Positions 18,007 to 26,035 of a stretch of DNA of 64,000 nucleotides are shown here, piece after piece (position 1 is the stretch's first letter; every line of letters starts with the position of its first letter). The notes under the pieces were generated by a model that worked only from the letters and a program-made list of their open reading frames with translations, did not search any database and had not been told where the DNA came from. Source of the DNA: Gemmatimonadota bacterium (lineage in GTDB: Bacteria; Gemmatimonadota; Gemmatimonadetes; Gemmatimonadales; GWC2-71-9); NCBI GenBank assembly GCA_025357945.1, contig JANYLJ010000034.1, positions 50,742 through 114,741 on the forward strand. Reading direction: 5' to 3'. The position numbers were made by a program, and so were the translations under genes.

Positions 18007-20463
18007 CTACTCGTTTCGCAACGCCACCATCGGATCGACCTGTGCCGCGCGCCGCGCGGGGAGATAACACGCCAACAGCGCGACTACGGCCAGCACGAGC
18101 GTCATCACGCCGAACGTCGGCAGGTCGGTGGCTCTAACGCCGAACAGCTGGCTGGCAAGCAGTCGCGTCAACCCGAACGCGCCCGCCAGACCGACAACAA
18201 CACCGATCGCGACCAACTGCGCTCCGGCCCCAAGTACCAGCCGCCGCACATCGGCAGCGCGTGCACCGAGCGCCATGCGGATGCCCAGTTCCCGAGTGCG
18301 CTGCGCCACCACGTAGGCCATCAAGCCGGAGATACCGATGCTCGACAACAGCAGCGCGCAACCGGCGAATCCGCCGAGGAGCATCATGTTGAATCGCTCC
18401 GACGACACGCCGCCGTCACGGAGATCGTCGATTACAACGAATCCGCCGAAGACGCCGCCACTGACGATCGTCGATGGGTCGACGCTCAGGATCGCCCTGC
18501 GCATGGCCGGGATCAGCGCCTGGGCGCCGGCGCGCGCCCGCGCCACGACGACCATGTGCGACCACGGGTTACGGGTGTAGGGCACGTAAATCTCAGCCAC
18601 AGGCGGCGAACCAACGCCAAAGTGATGCACGTCGCCGATCACGCCCACGACGATCCCCGGCAGCGGTTCACCCAGGTCGGCGTATCCCTGCGCCGACTTG
18701 TGCAGCATCACCGGCCGGCCGATTGGGTCCTGACCCGGCAAGAACGCCCGGGCAAAGGTCTGGTTGACGAGGACTGCCGTGCCGCTGGTGAGGTCGGCTG
18801 CGTTGAAGTTGCGGCCGCTGCGCAACGGAATACCCAGGGTACCCAGGTATTCGGGCGACAGCGTGCGGAACAGCACCTGCGGGTCGTGCTGGGGATCGGC
18901 AACGCGCCCCGAAATCTCCACGTGAGTCGGCAACGCCGCGCCGTTGAGCGGCAGGTGATTGGTGAGCGCGGCCCGCTCGACGCCGGGATCGGCGCGTACC
19001 GCATCGAGTACCCGGCTGTAATACGCCCCCGCCTGCGCCGGCTCGGCGTATCGCTTGCCTGGGGGCGACAGGTCGATCGCCACCAGCCCGTGGGTGTTGA
19101 ATCCTGGATCCACGTGGCTCAACATCCAGTAGCTCTTGACCAGCAGACCAGCGGCGATCACCAGCGTCAGCGCCAATGCGATCTCGCCCACGACGAGAGC
19201 GGCGCGGACCCGGAGTTGCCGGGCGCTGCTGCCCACACCGCCGGAGCCTTCCGTGAGGGACTCGGTAAGGTTGATCCGCGCGGCGCGCAGCGCGGGAAGT
19301 GCGCCCACGGCGAGCGCCGAGATCGCGGCGATGGCGGCGGCGAACAGGAGCGAGCGTCCGTGGATGCCCACGGCGTCGGCGCCCGGTGCACCCGCGGCGA
19401 GGCCCCGCACGGCCGCGAGCACCCAGCTCGCGGCGAACGCGCCGAGCGCCCCGGCCGCGAGCGCAAGCAGCAGTTGTTCACCCAGCAACTGGCGGACGAT
19501 GCGCCCGCGCGATGCACCGAGACTGGTACGGATCGCGAGCTCGCGCGTGCGGCCCGTGGCGCGCACCAGGGCGAGGTTGGTCACGTTCACCCAGCCAATG
19601 ATCAATACCAGTGTCATGGCGATACCGAGCATCGTCAATTGCGACCCGGCACTCCCGAGCAACACCTGTCGCAGCGGAGTCAGGCTCGCCGACGTCCAGC
19701 CGGCGTTCTCGGCCGGATAGGCGGCGGCGAGCCGGCGGGCAATTGCGCTGAGTTCGGTCGTGCCGCGGTCGACGGTCGCGCCCGGCTTCAGACGGGCGAC
19801 GACGCGGCTGTCGGCCAGGAAGTCGCGGGCGGTGAGCACGCGCTCAGTCGCCGCAACAGCCGCAAGCGGAAGATAGATGTTGGCAAAGTCAGGGTACTCC
19901 GTCCCGCGCGGCAGCACGCCGATCACGGTGAACACGCCGTCGGTCAGCGTGAGCGCCCGTCCCAGCACCTGCGGGTCGCTGGCGAAGTGATCTCGCCAGA
20001 CGGTGTAGGTCAGCACGGTAACGTGATCAGCGCGCCGCTCTTCATCATCGCTGAACAGACGGCCGAACAGCGGGTGCGGCTGCATCACGCCGAAGAAATG
20101 CGGCGACACGAATGCCGCCAATATCGGCTGCGGCCCACTGGGCAGTTGCAGCACGATGCCGCGTCCGCGCGCGTAGGCCATCTGCGCGAACGCACCGGCA
20201 GAATCCTGACGCTGCCAGTCCTGAAAGTTGGGGTACGACACGCCGCTGAGATTGCCCTGAGCGTCGCGCTGCGCCAACATGACTATGCGGTCGGCGTCCG
20301 CGAATGGCAACGGCCGGACCAGCACACCGTCGATGAGGGAGAACGCTGCCGTCACGAGCGCGATTCCCAGCGCGAGCGTCAGGATGGACGTGACGGTGTA
20401 GAGCGGCGCCCGGCGGAGGGTGCGGGCGGCGAAGCGGAGGTCGGGGATCAGGGTGTCGATCAC
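18007..20463 (-). CDS. Large MacB/FtsX-fold permease, second of two
   Basis: An 818-residue ABC permease-type protein starting MIDTLIPDLRFAARTLRRAPL. It has two MacB-like halves: an N-terminal membrane helix (TVTSILTLALGIALVTAAFSLIDGVLV), an extracytoplasmic MacB periplasmic core, three central helices, a second such core and a C-terminal FtsX block (RTRELGIRMALGARAADVRRLVL). This duplicated form is common in acidobacterial and gemmatimonad genomes. It overlaps the ATPase gene before it by 4 bp, so it probably uses that ATPase. Likely part of an exporter for an antimicrobial or envelope-active molecule; the substrate is unknown. Confidence 0.88.
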   Translation of the reverse strand: MIDTLIPDLRFAARTLRRAPLYTVTSILTLALGIALVTAAFSLIDGVLVRPLPFADADRIVMLAQRDAQGNLSGVSYPNFQDWQRQDSAGAFAQMAYARGRGIVLQLPSGPQPILAAFVSPHFFGVMQPHPLFGRLFSDDEERRADHVTVLTYTVWRDHFASDPQVLGRALTLTDGVFTVIGVLPRGTEYPDFANIYLPLAAVAATERVLTARDFLADSRVVARLKPGATVDRGTTELSAIARRLAAAYPAENAGWTSASLTPLRQVLLGSAGSQLTMLGIAMTLVLIIGWVNVTNLALVRATGRTRELAIRTSLGASRGRIVRQLLGEQLLLALAAGALGAFAASWVLAAVRGLAAGAPGADAVGIHGRSLLFAAAIAAISALAVGALPALRAARINLTESLTEGSGGVGSSARQLRVRAALVVGEIALALTLVIAAGLLVKSYWMLSHVDPGFNTHGLVAIDLSPPGKRYAEPAQAGAYYSRVLDAVRADPGVERAALTNHLPLNGAALPTHVEISGRVADPQHDPQVLFRTLSPEYLGTLGIPLRSGRNFNAADLTSGTAVLVNQTFARAFLPGQDPIGRPVMLHKSAQGYADLGEPLPGIVVGVIGDVHHFGVGSPPVAEIYVPYTRNPWSHMVVVARARAGAQALIPAMRRAILSVDPSTIVSGGVFGGFVVIDDLRDGGVSSERFNMMLLGGFAGCALLLSSIGISGLMAYVVAQRTRELGIRMALGARAADVRRLVLGAGAQLVAIGVVVGLAGAFGLTRLLASQLFGVRATDLPTFGVMTLVLAVVALLACYLPARRAAQVDPMVALRNE

Positions 20464-21119
20464 ACGACCCAGCCGTCCTTGAGGTTGATGATTCGATCGC
20501 CGTACGCCGCGTTCGTTTCCGAGTGCGTCACCTGCACGATCGTCGTGCCGGCCTGATTGAGCGCCTTGAACAGTTCCATGATTTCGCGTCCCTGCGCCGA
20601 GTGCAGGTTGCCAGTCGGTTCGTCGGCGAGCAGCAGCGACGGCTTGTGAATCACCGCGCGGGCTACGGCGACGAGTTGTTGTTGCCCGCCAGAGAGCTGG
20701 GTCGGGTAGAGATCCTTCTTGGCCACAATGCCGAACCGATCAAGCGTGTCGGCCACCATTGCCTGCCGCTCGGATTTCTTGATATCCCGGTACGACAGCG
20801 GCATGTCGAGGTTTTCCGCAACCGTCAGGTCGTCCAGCAGGTGATACTGCTGGAACACGAAGCCGGCATACTGCTTGTGCAACGCCACGCGCTTCTTGGC
20901 GTCGAGTTGGTGCACAACATGATCGTGCAGCCGGTATTCGCCGGTCCAGGCGCCGTCGAGCATGCCGAGCACGGCGAGCAGCGTCGACTTGCCGGCGCCC
21001 GACGGACCCATGATGGTGACGAACTCCCCCTGCGTGATGTCGAGCGTAATGCGCCGGAGGACGTAGCTTCGGCCACCGGCGAGGGGATAGCTCTTTTCAA
21101 CGTCGTTGAGCGAAATCAT
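20460..21119 (-). CDS. ABC transporter ATPase, LolD/MacB type
   Basis: A 219-residue ATP-binding subunit with Walker A GPSGAGKST, Q-loop FVFQQYHLL, signature LSGGQQQ (here followed by LVAVARAV), Walker B LLLADEPTGNL and the switch His in VTHSE. The LolD/MacB group typically powers permeases with FtsX-like domains that do not move substrate through the membrane directly. The gene lies between the two large permeases, 21 bp after the first and overlapping the second. Confidence 0.92.
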   Translation of the reverse strand: MISLNDVEKSYPLAGGRSYVLRRITLDITQGEFVTIMGPSGAGKSTLLAVLGMLDGAWTGEYRLHDHVVHQLDAKKRVALHKQYAGFVFQQYHLLDDLTVAENLDMPLSYRDIKKSERQAMVADTLDRFGIVAKKDLYPTQLSGGQQQLVAVARAVIHKPSLLLADEPTGNLHSAQGREIMELFKALNQAGTTIVQVTHSETNAAYGDRIINLKDGWVV

Positions 21120-21140
21120 CGGGATTCCGGAGATCGAGCA

Positions 21141-23588
21141 TTACTCAGATTGTAGCGCAATCATCGGCGCGATGCGCGAGGCGCGACGGGCCGGAAAGAA
21201 CGCCGCCGCGAACACGACTGTCAGCAATACAACCACGACGCCGCCGAACACCAGCGGATCGGTGGCCGGTACCTGGTAGAGCAGCGACGCGATGGCGCGA
21301 CCCAGGGCGAGTGCGCCAATCGCGCCGAGTGCCGTGCCGACCAGGGCGGCACGGAGGCCCTGTCCCACGATCATCCTGACGACATGCGCCGATTGCGCGC
21401 CGAGCGCCACGCGTACGCCAATTTCCTTGGTCCGCTGGGACACGCCGTACGACAACACCGCAACGATCCCGCTCGCGGCAATCAGGAGCGCGAGCAGGCC
21501 GAACGCCGTGAATGCCGACGCGCCCAGGCGCCACGACCGCAGCTGGGGCGCGACCTGATCGGCGATCGACTGGATGTTGGCATACGGCAGGTTGCCGACC
21601 GACTGGACTTCCCGCATCAACGGACCGCCGATACCCCGGGTACCCGGCCGGATCCGCACGAAGACACCGTTGATCGTTGGATCCTTCGCCTGCGCGAATG
21701 GCACGTAATAGAGCAGGGTCTCGGTCTCGGTCACCGATCCTCGCTTCGCGTCGGCGGCCACGCCGATCACTCGCGTGCAGGTTGTCACGCTATCGTCGCC
21801 GCGATAGAGACACTTCCCGATCGCGGCCTGCCCCGGCCAAACGAGCCTGGCAAACGTCGCGCTGACGACCGTGACCGGGGGAGCGCCGGCGCGATCGGAC
21901 AGCGAGAAGTCGCGCCCCTGCACCATGCGGGTGCCCATCGTCGCCAGGTACTCTGGAGTGACTGCCTGATAGTATGGACCGCCCGCCTTGAGGCTTGGCA
22001 GCGAATCCACTCCTTCTGCCCGCATGGATTCCACGTAGGCGTTGCGGAATGGAGTTCCCATCGACGCCGCGACGCGTTCCACTCCTGGCAGCTGCCGGAA
22101 CCGATCGACCAGATGCAGGTACACGTCGTTGGCCTCGGCACTGCTCATTCCGATGGCGCCAAGCCGCATCGAAACGGCATACACGCGGTCGGCGTCGAAA
22201 CCGAGATCGATATCCTGTGCCTTGCGCAGCGATCTCACAAACAGTCCGGCGCCCACCAGCAGCACCAGCGTCAACGCAATCTGGACCACCAGGAGCGTCG
22301 CCCGGGTGGTGGCGCCGCGGCCGGTGCTGCCATGGCCGCCGCTCTTGAGCGCGCCCACCAGGTCGGTGCGGCTTGCATGCAACGCCGGCACCAGCCCTGT
22401 CAACGTGGTGGTAAGGATTACCGCAACACCGGTGAAGAGCAGGACGCGGCCCTGCACCAGTGGAATGTCTGGAGAGAAAGAGGGAAGCAGGAAGCCCCGC
22501 GCGATCCCGCCGGCCCACAGCGCCAGCACGATCGCGCTCGCGCCGCCGGCGATCGCGAGCACAAACGTTTCCGAGAGCAGCGTGCGAATCAGGCCGGCGC
22601 GACCGGCGCCGAGACTCGCGCGAACGGCCAATTCGCGGCGCCGGCTCACGCCGCGGGCTAACAGCAGGTTGGCCACATTCGCACAGGCAATCAGCAAGAC
22701 GACCGCGGCCACCATGCCGATCCAGAGTGCCACTTTCGCGTCGCTCGACACCTCCGGACGTCGCGCCTCCTCGATCGGGCCGAGCATGACCTGGGTGGTC
22801 GAGTCCTTCGTGGGCCCCTCCGACATCCCCCGCCGATACGCGACTGTGGCTTGTGCCGCCGCTGCGGCCACGGGAATTCCGGGTTTCACCCGCGCGACGA
22901 CCGTCATCCACCAGTATCCGCGACCGGTCATCGCTTCCGGCGGTGCGACGTCGCCCTCGGCAGCTGGATGAATTGGAAGGAACAGGTCGACGCTGGCGAG
23001 ATCAATTCCGGCGAATCCGTTGGGACCGACACCGATGACGGTGTAGGTCCCTTTGCCGATCGGCAGCGTCTTGCCGATGACGCTCCGATCGCCGCCAAAC
23101 TGCCGTTGCCAGAACTGATAGGTGAGCACGGCCACGCGATCACCGCCGGTGCGGTCCTCCGCATCGGTGAACAACCGGCCGAGCACCGGCGCCACGCCCA
23201 GCATGGGGAAGTACTGATACGAGACGACGCCAACCGTGACATTCTTTGCCTCGGCGCCGCGGCCCAGTCCGAGCGACGTGACCGACACCGCCGCGACCTC
23301 CTCGAATCCCGGCACGTGGTCGCGCAAGTCGACGTAGGACGGAAACGTGCTGCTCGGTCCGGTAAACGTGCCCATCGAGCCGAGAGTTCTCCGATAGTAC
23401 ACCCGGACGATTCCGTCCGGATTCTTCACGCCATCGGGTGCACGGAGGAAGAGGGTATCGACCACCGCGAACATCGTCGCGTTGATGCCGATCCCCAGCG
23501 CCAGCGTGACGATCACGCCGATGGTGAATGCCGGCGTCTTGATCAACCCACGAATGGCGTAGCGAAGGTCCTGGAGCAGGCGGGTCAT
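21141..23588 (-). CDS. Large MacB/FtsX-fold permease, first of two
   Basis: An 815-residue duplicated MacB-type permease. The ATG at 23586-23588 follows a GAAAGGA ribosome-binding site and begins MTRLLQDLRYAIRGLIKTPAFT, like its paralogue downstream. Membrane helix GVIVTLALGIGINATMFAVVD, two periplasmic cores, central helices with the block ARGVSRRRELAVRASLGAGR, and a C-terminal FtsX domain (RTKEIGVRVALGAQSAHVVRMIV) are all visible. Both permeases share the same domain order but differ in sequence, so they may form a heteromeric exporter. Confidence 0.9.
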   Translation of the reverse strand: MTRLLQDLRYAIRGLIKTPAFTIGVIVTLALGIGINATMFAVVDTLFLRAPDGVKNPDGIVRVYYRRTLGSMGTFTGPSSTFPSYVDLRDHVPGFEEVAAVSVTSLGLGRGAEAKNVTVGVVSYQYFPMLGVAPVLGRLFTDAEDRTGGDRVAVLTYQFWQRQFGGDRSVIGKTLPIGKGTYTVIGVGPNGFAGIDLASVDLFLPIHPAAEGDVAPPEAMTGRGYWWMTVVARVKPGIPVAAAAAQATVAYRRGMSEGPTKDSTTQVMLGPIEEARRPEVSSDAKVALWIGMVAAVVLLIACANVANLLLARGVSRRRELAVRASLGAGRAGLIRTLLSETFVLAIAGGASAIVLALWAGGIARGFLLPSFSPDIPLVQGRVLLFTGVAVILTTTLTGLVPALHASRTDLVGALKSGGHGSTGRGATTRATLLVVQIALTLVLLVGAGLFVRSLRKAQDIDLGFDADRVYAVSMRLGAIGMSSAEANDVYLHLVDRFRQLPGVERVAASMGTPFRNAYVESMRAEGVDSLPSLKAGGPYYQAVTPEYLATMGTRMVQGRDFSLSDRAGAPPVTVVSATFARLVWPGQAAIGKCLYRGDDSVTTCTRVIGVAADAKRGSVTETETLLYYVPFAQAKDPTINGVFVRIRPGTRGIGGPLMREVQSVGNLPYANIQSIADQVAPQLRSWRLGASAFTAFGLLALLIAASGIVAVLSYGVSQRTKEIGVRVALGAQSAHVVRMIVGQGLRAALVGTALGAIGALALGRAIASLLYQVPATDPLVFGGVVVVLLTVVFAAAFFPARRASRIAPMIALQSE

Positions 23589-23617
23589 GGGGTTCCTTTC
23601 AGGCGAACAGCCATAAC

Positions 23618-23732
23618 AGCAGCCGTGAGCCATGAGCCCGTGGGTTGAGTTAGCGTGCACCCGCACGCGCTAGCGTACCGTCCGGGGCTCACGGCTCACG
23701 GCTGCTGTTCACGGGCTCGTGGCTCATGGCTG
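23618..23732. repeat. GTGAGCC-family palindromic element, copy D
   Basis: Arms AGCAGCCGTGAGCC and GGCTCACGGCTGCT enclose a core with GTTAGCGTGC...GCACGCGCTAGCG. Two further degenerate heptamers (GGCTCGTGGCTCATGGCT) extend to 23732. It is inverted relative to copies A and B and has the same orientation as the S23-carrying copy C. Confidence 0.85.
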
Positions 23733-23735
23733 TCC

Positions 23736-24449
23736 CTACGGTACCTGCAACGCCGCGGCCGTCTGCTCATCAATCACCCGTCCATCAAACAAGTGAATCG
23801 ACCGGTCCGCATGGGCTTCGTAGCGCGGATCGTGGGTCACCATGCAGATGGTGGCGCCGTTGCGGTGCAACTCGCGCAGCAGGCCCATCACCGCTTCGCC
23901 ATTGACCGAGTCGAGGTTACCGGTCGGCTCGTCGGCCAGAAGAATCGCGGGGTCGCCGGCGACGGCCCGGGCCACCGCGACGCGCTGCTGCTGGCCGCCG
24001 GAAAGCTGCGCCGGGAAGTGGCGCACGCGATGCGCCATGCCGACGCGCTCGAGCGCCGCGTGGACCCGTTCCTTCCGCTCGGTGGTGCTGATGCCGCGGT
24101 AGGTCAGCGGCAGCTCGACGTTCTCGTACACCGTCAGGTCGCCGATCAGGTTGAATGCCTGGAAGATGAAGCCGATCTGGCGATTGCGGACGCGGGCGCG
24201 TTCCGCGGCATTGAGGCCGGCCACCGGGCGGCCATCGAGGACATACTCGCCATCGGTCGGCGTATCGAGCAGGCCCAAGATCGAGAGCAGCGTGGTCTTG
24301 CCGCAGCCCGATGGGCCACCGATCGCGACGTATTCGCCCTGCTGCACTTCGAGGTGGACGTCGGCGAGCGCGTGCGTCTCGACCTCGTCGGTATAGAAGA
24401 TCTTCTTGATGCCCTGCAGGCGGATCAGTGGTTCACCCGTGGTTGCCAT
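23736..24449 (-). CDS. ABC transporter ATPase, MacB type
   Basis: A 237-residue ATP-binding subunit with Walker A GGPSGCGKTT, Q-loop FIFQAFNLI, signature LSGGQQQRVAVARAV, Walker B ILLADEPTGNLD and switch His in VTHDPRY. It starts 9 bp after the adaptor gene, in the classic adaptor-ATPase-permease order of MacAB-like exporters. A GTGAGCC element lies between it and the permease gene downstream. Confidence 0.94.
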   Translation of the reverse strand: MATTGEPLIRLQGIKKIFYTDEVETHALADVHLEVQQGEYVAIGGPSGCGKTTLLSILGLLDTPTDGEYVLDGRPVAGLNAAERARVRNRQIGFIFQAFNLIGDLTVYENVELPLTYRGISTTERKERVHAALERVGMAHRVRHFPAQLSGGQQQRVAVARAVAGDPAILLADEPTGNLDSVNGEAVMGLLRELHRNGATICMVTHDPRYEAHADRSIHLFDGRVIDEQTAAALQVP

Positions 24450-24458
24450 GCACTGCTC

Positions 24459-25709
24459 CTATTGCTTGAGTCGGACCCGCTCGACCGCGTCGAACTGGCT
24501 CATGTCGGACAGGATCACCTTGTCACCCTTGCTGAGTCCCTTCACGATCTCCACCGACGTCACCGAACTCCGGCCCAGCAACACCGGCACGCGCACCGCG
24601 GCATGACCGTTCTCGACGATCTTGAACAGGCCCACCGGACCCGTCGACCCACCGTATCCCGGCCGACCGGTGTAGAGCACGTTGGTGAGCTTCTCGATCT
24701 GGATCGTGCCGTCGACACTGAGGTCGGGCACCGCACCCTGCGGCAGCGCACCGTCGAGGGCCACGTCGATCGTCACCGTGCCGCTCACCGCCGACGGGTC
24801 CTTGCGGGAGACGTGGCCCGCGATCAGCCCGTTGCTACGGGTGTCGATGCTGGCCGATTGCCCAAGCGCGACATCCTTGGCCTGCGACTCGGGGATCTGC
24901 AACACCGCCTTGAGTTTGCCGGGCTGCACCACCTTGAGGAGCGTCGTTCCCTCGGTCTGGTATTGGCCCTGTTGCAGGCTCAGGCCCTGCACCACGCCGG
25001 CGGTCGGCGCCCGCACGGTCAACGCCTTCTGTTTGGTGTGGTAGAAGTCGGCGATCGCCTTGAGCTGATCGATGTTCGATTCCGCAGCGGCAATCTGTTC
25101 CGGGATCGACTTCTGCATGTCCGCCAGGCGCTGTTTCTCGAAGGCGTACTGGTCCGTCAACTGCTCGGCCAGGGTGCGCTTGTTCGTCGCATCGAACTCG
25201 GAAAGCATTCGCTGCTTGAACAACGTATCGGCGGCTTTCGCATCGAGGGCCGCGGCGACGAACTGGGTGTGCACGCTGGCCACGACGCCCTTTTCGGCGA
25301 GTTCGTTGCTGCGCAGTGTGGTGCGCAGCGACAGCAGGCTGGCGCGGGCCGCGTTGAGGTTCTGGTCCGCCGTCAGTGTCGCGATGACCGTCTCCGGGCT
25401 CGACATCTCCAGCAGCACGTCGCCGGCCGTGACGGTCTCGCCCGACTGCACGACGACGCGATCCACCCGGGCGGTCGCCGGCGCGGTGATGAACTGGATC
25501 TGTTCCGGGACGAGTGTTCCGGGGCCGCGCACCTCACGGATCATGTCGCCCTGCCGCACGGAGTCCTGGATCACCACGGCCATGTCGACGGTCGGTGCCG
25601 CCTGCTTGAGCGTGGCGAGCCAGGTGAAGATCCCGGCCACGGCAAGCACGCCGACCCCGATCATGACGTTGCGAACGGTCTTCTTCCGGGGTGGTCGAGC
25701 GACGTCCAC
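24459..25709 (-). CDS. Periplasmic adaptor (HlyD/MacA family)
   Basis: A 416-residue membrane-fusion protein with one N-terminal membrane anchor (NVMIGVGVLAVAGIFTWLATL), a first lipoyl half (TAPATARVDRVVVQSGETVTAGDVLLEM), a long helical hairpin rich in Ala/Gln/Leu (about 120-225), the second lipoyl half (VRAPTAGVVQGLSLQQGQYQ) and C-terminal beta-barrel and proximal domains. It probably bridges the permeases to an outer-membrane channel, which is not in the window. It is the first gene of the export operon and has a -24/-12 promoter in its leader. Confidence 0.92.
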   Translation of the reverse strand: MDVARPPRKKTVRNVMIGVGVLAVAGIFTWLATLKQAAPTVDMAVVIQDSVRQGDMIREVRGPGTLVPEQIQFITAPATARVDRVVVQSGETVTAGDVLLEMSSPETVIATLTADQNLNAARASLLSLRTTLRSNELAEKGVVASVHTQFVAAALDAKAADTLFKQRMLSEFDATNKRTLAEQLTDQYAFEKQRLADMQKSIPEQIAAAESNIDQLKAIADFYHTKQKALTVRAPTAGVVQGLSLQQGQYQTEGTTLLKVVQPGKLKAVLQIPESQAKDVALGQSASIDTRSNGLIAGHVSRKDPSAVSGTVTIDVALDGALPQGAVPDLSVDGTIQIEKLTNVLYTGRPGYGGSTGPVGLFKIVENGHAAVRVPVLLGRSSVTSVEIVKGLSKGDKVILSDMSQFDAVERVRLKQ

Positions 25710-26029
25710 GCGAATTCCTCAGCGACAGGTTACCAGGGCGAAACACGACATCAGCAGGGCGATAGTAGGCAAGCAGCGTGCCTTGGCCGACGTATCGCAA
25801 GTCACGACGCGGCAATGAGTTGGATGGTGGCTATCTGGCCGGTGTTGGTCCGCGGTGTACGGAGCCGCGATTCGGCGTCCCATAACCGGACGACGTTGCA
25901 GGGCTGGATGCGCTTCGGGCCGGCGCCGTTGCAGTGGAGGGCGGAGCCGAAAGCCGTGAGCCGAAAGCCCCACACGGTAGGTTAGAGCGCGCGCGCGTCA
26001 CGCGAACTCAACCGACGGACTCATGGCTC
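25710..26029. other. 320-bp divergent intergenic region
   Basis: Separates the minus-strand export operon from the plus-strand metallo-beta-lactamase-fold gene. It contains the sigma-54 promoter (25769-25784) and most of repeat copy E (from 25945). No obvious enhancer dyad for the NtrC-type activator was recognised in the 150 bp above the promoter. Confidence 0.6.
25769..25784 (-). promoter_or_regulatory. Sigma-54 (-24/-12) promoter of the export operon
   Basis: Read on the minus strand: AAGGCACG-CTGC-TTGC. The invariant GG (25782-25781) and GC (25770-25769) are exactly 12 bp apart, as required, and the flanking bases match TGGCACG-N4-TTGCA well. Transcription would begin near 25758, about 50 nt before the adaptor ATG. 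The neighbouring sigma-54 activator with a GAFTDA loop is the obvious regulator. Confidence 0.7.
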
Positions 26030-26035
26030 ATGGCT
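25945..26035. repeat. GTGAGCC-family palindromic element, copy E
   Basis: A more diverged copy. The left arm AGCCGAAAGCCGTGAGCC continues the 7-bp register with GAA replacing GTG. The core has ACACGGTAGGTTAGAGCGCG...CGCGAACTCAACCGAC, and the right arm is GACTCATGGCTCATGGCT. The right arm supplies the ATG used by the next gene. Confidence 0.75.

Noticed and set aside
17920-20556. Very long plus-strand open frame antisense to the distal permease
   Set aside because: Its composition is low-complexity His/Arg/Gly/Asp with no domain, and the opposite strand encodes a clear MacB-type permease. Such frames are common antisense to high-GC genes.
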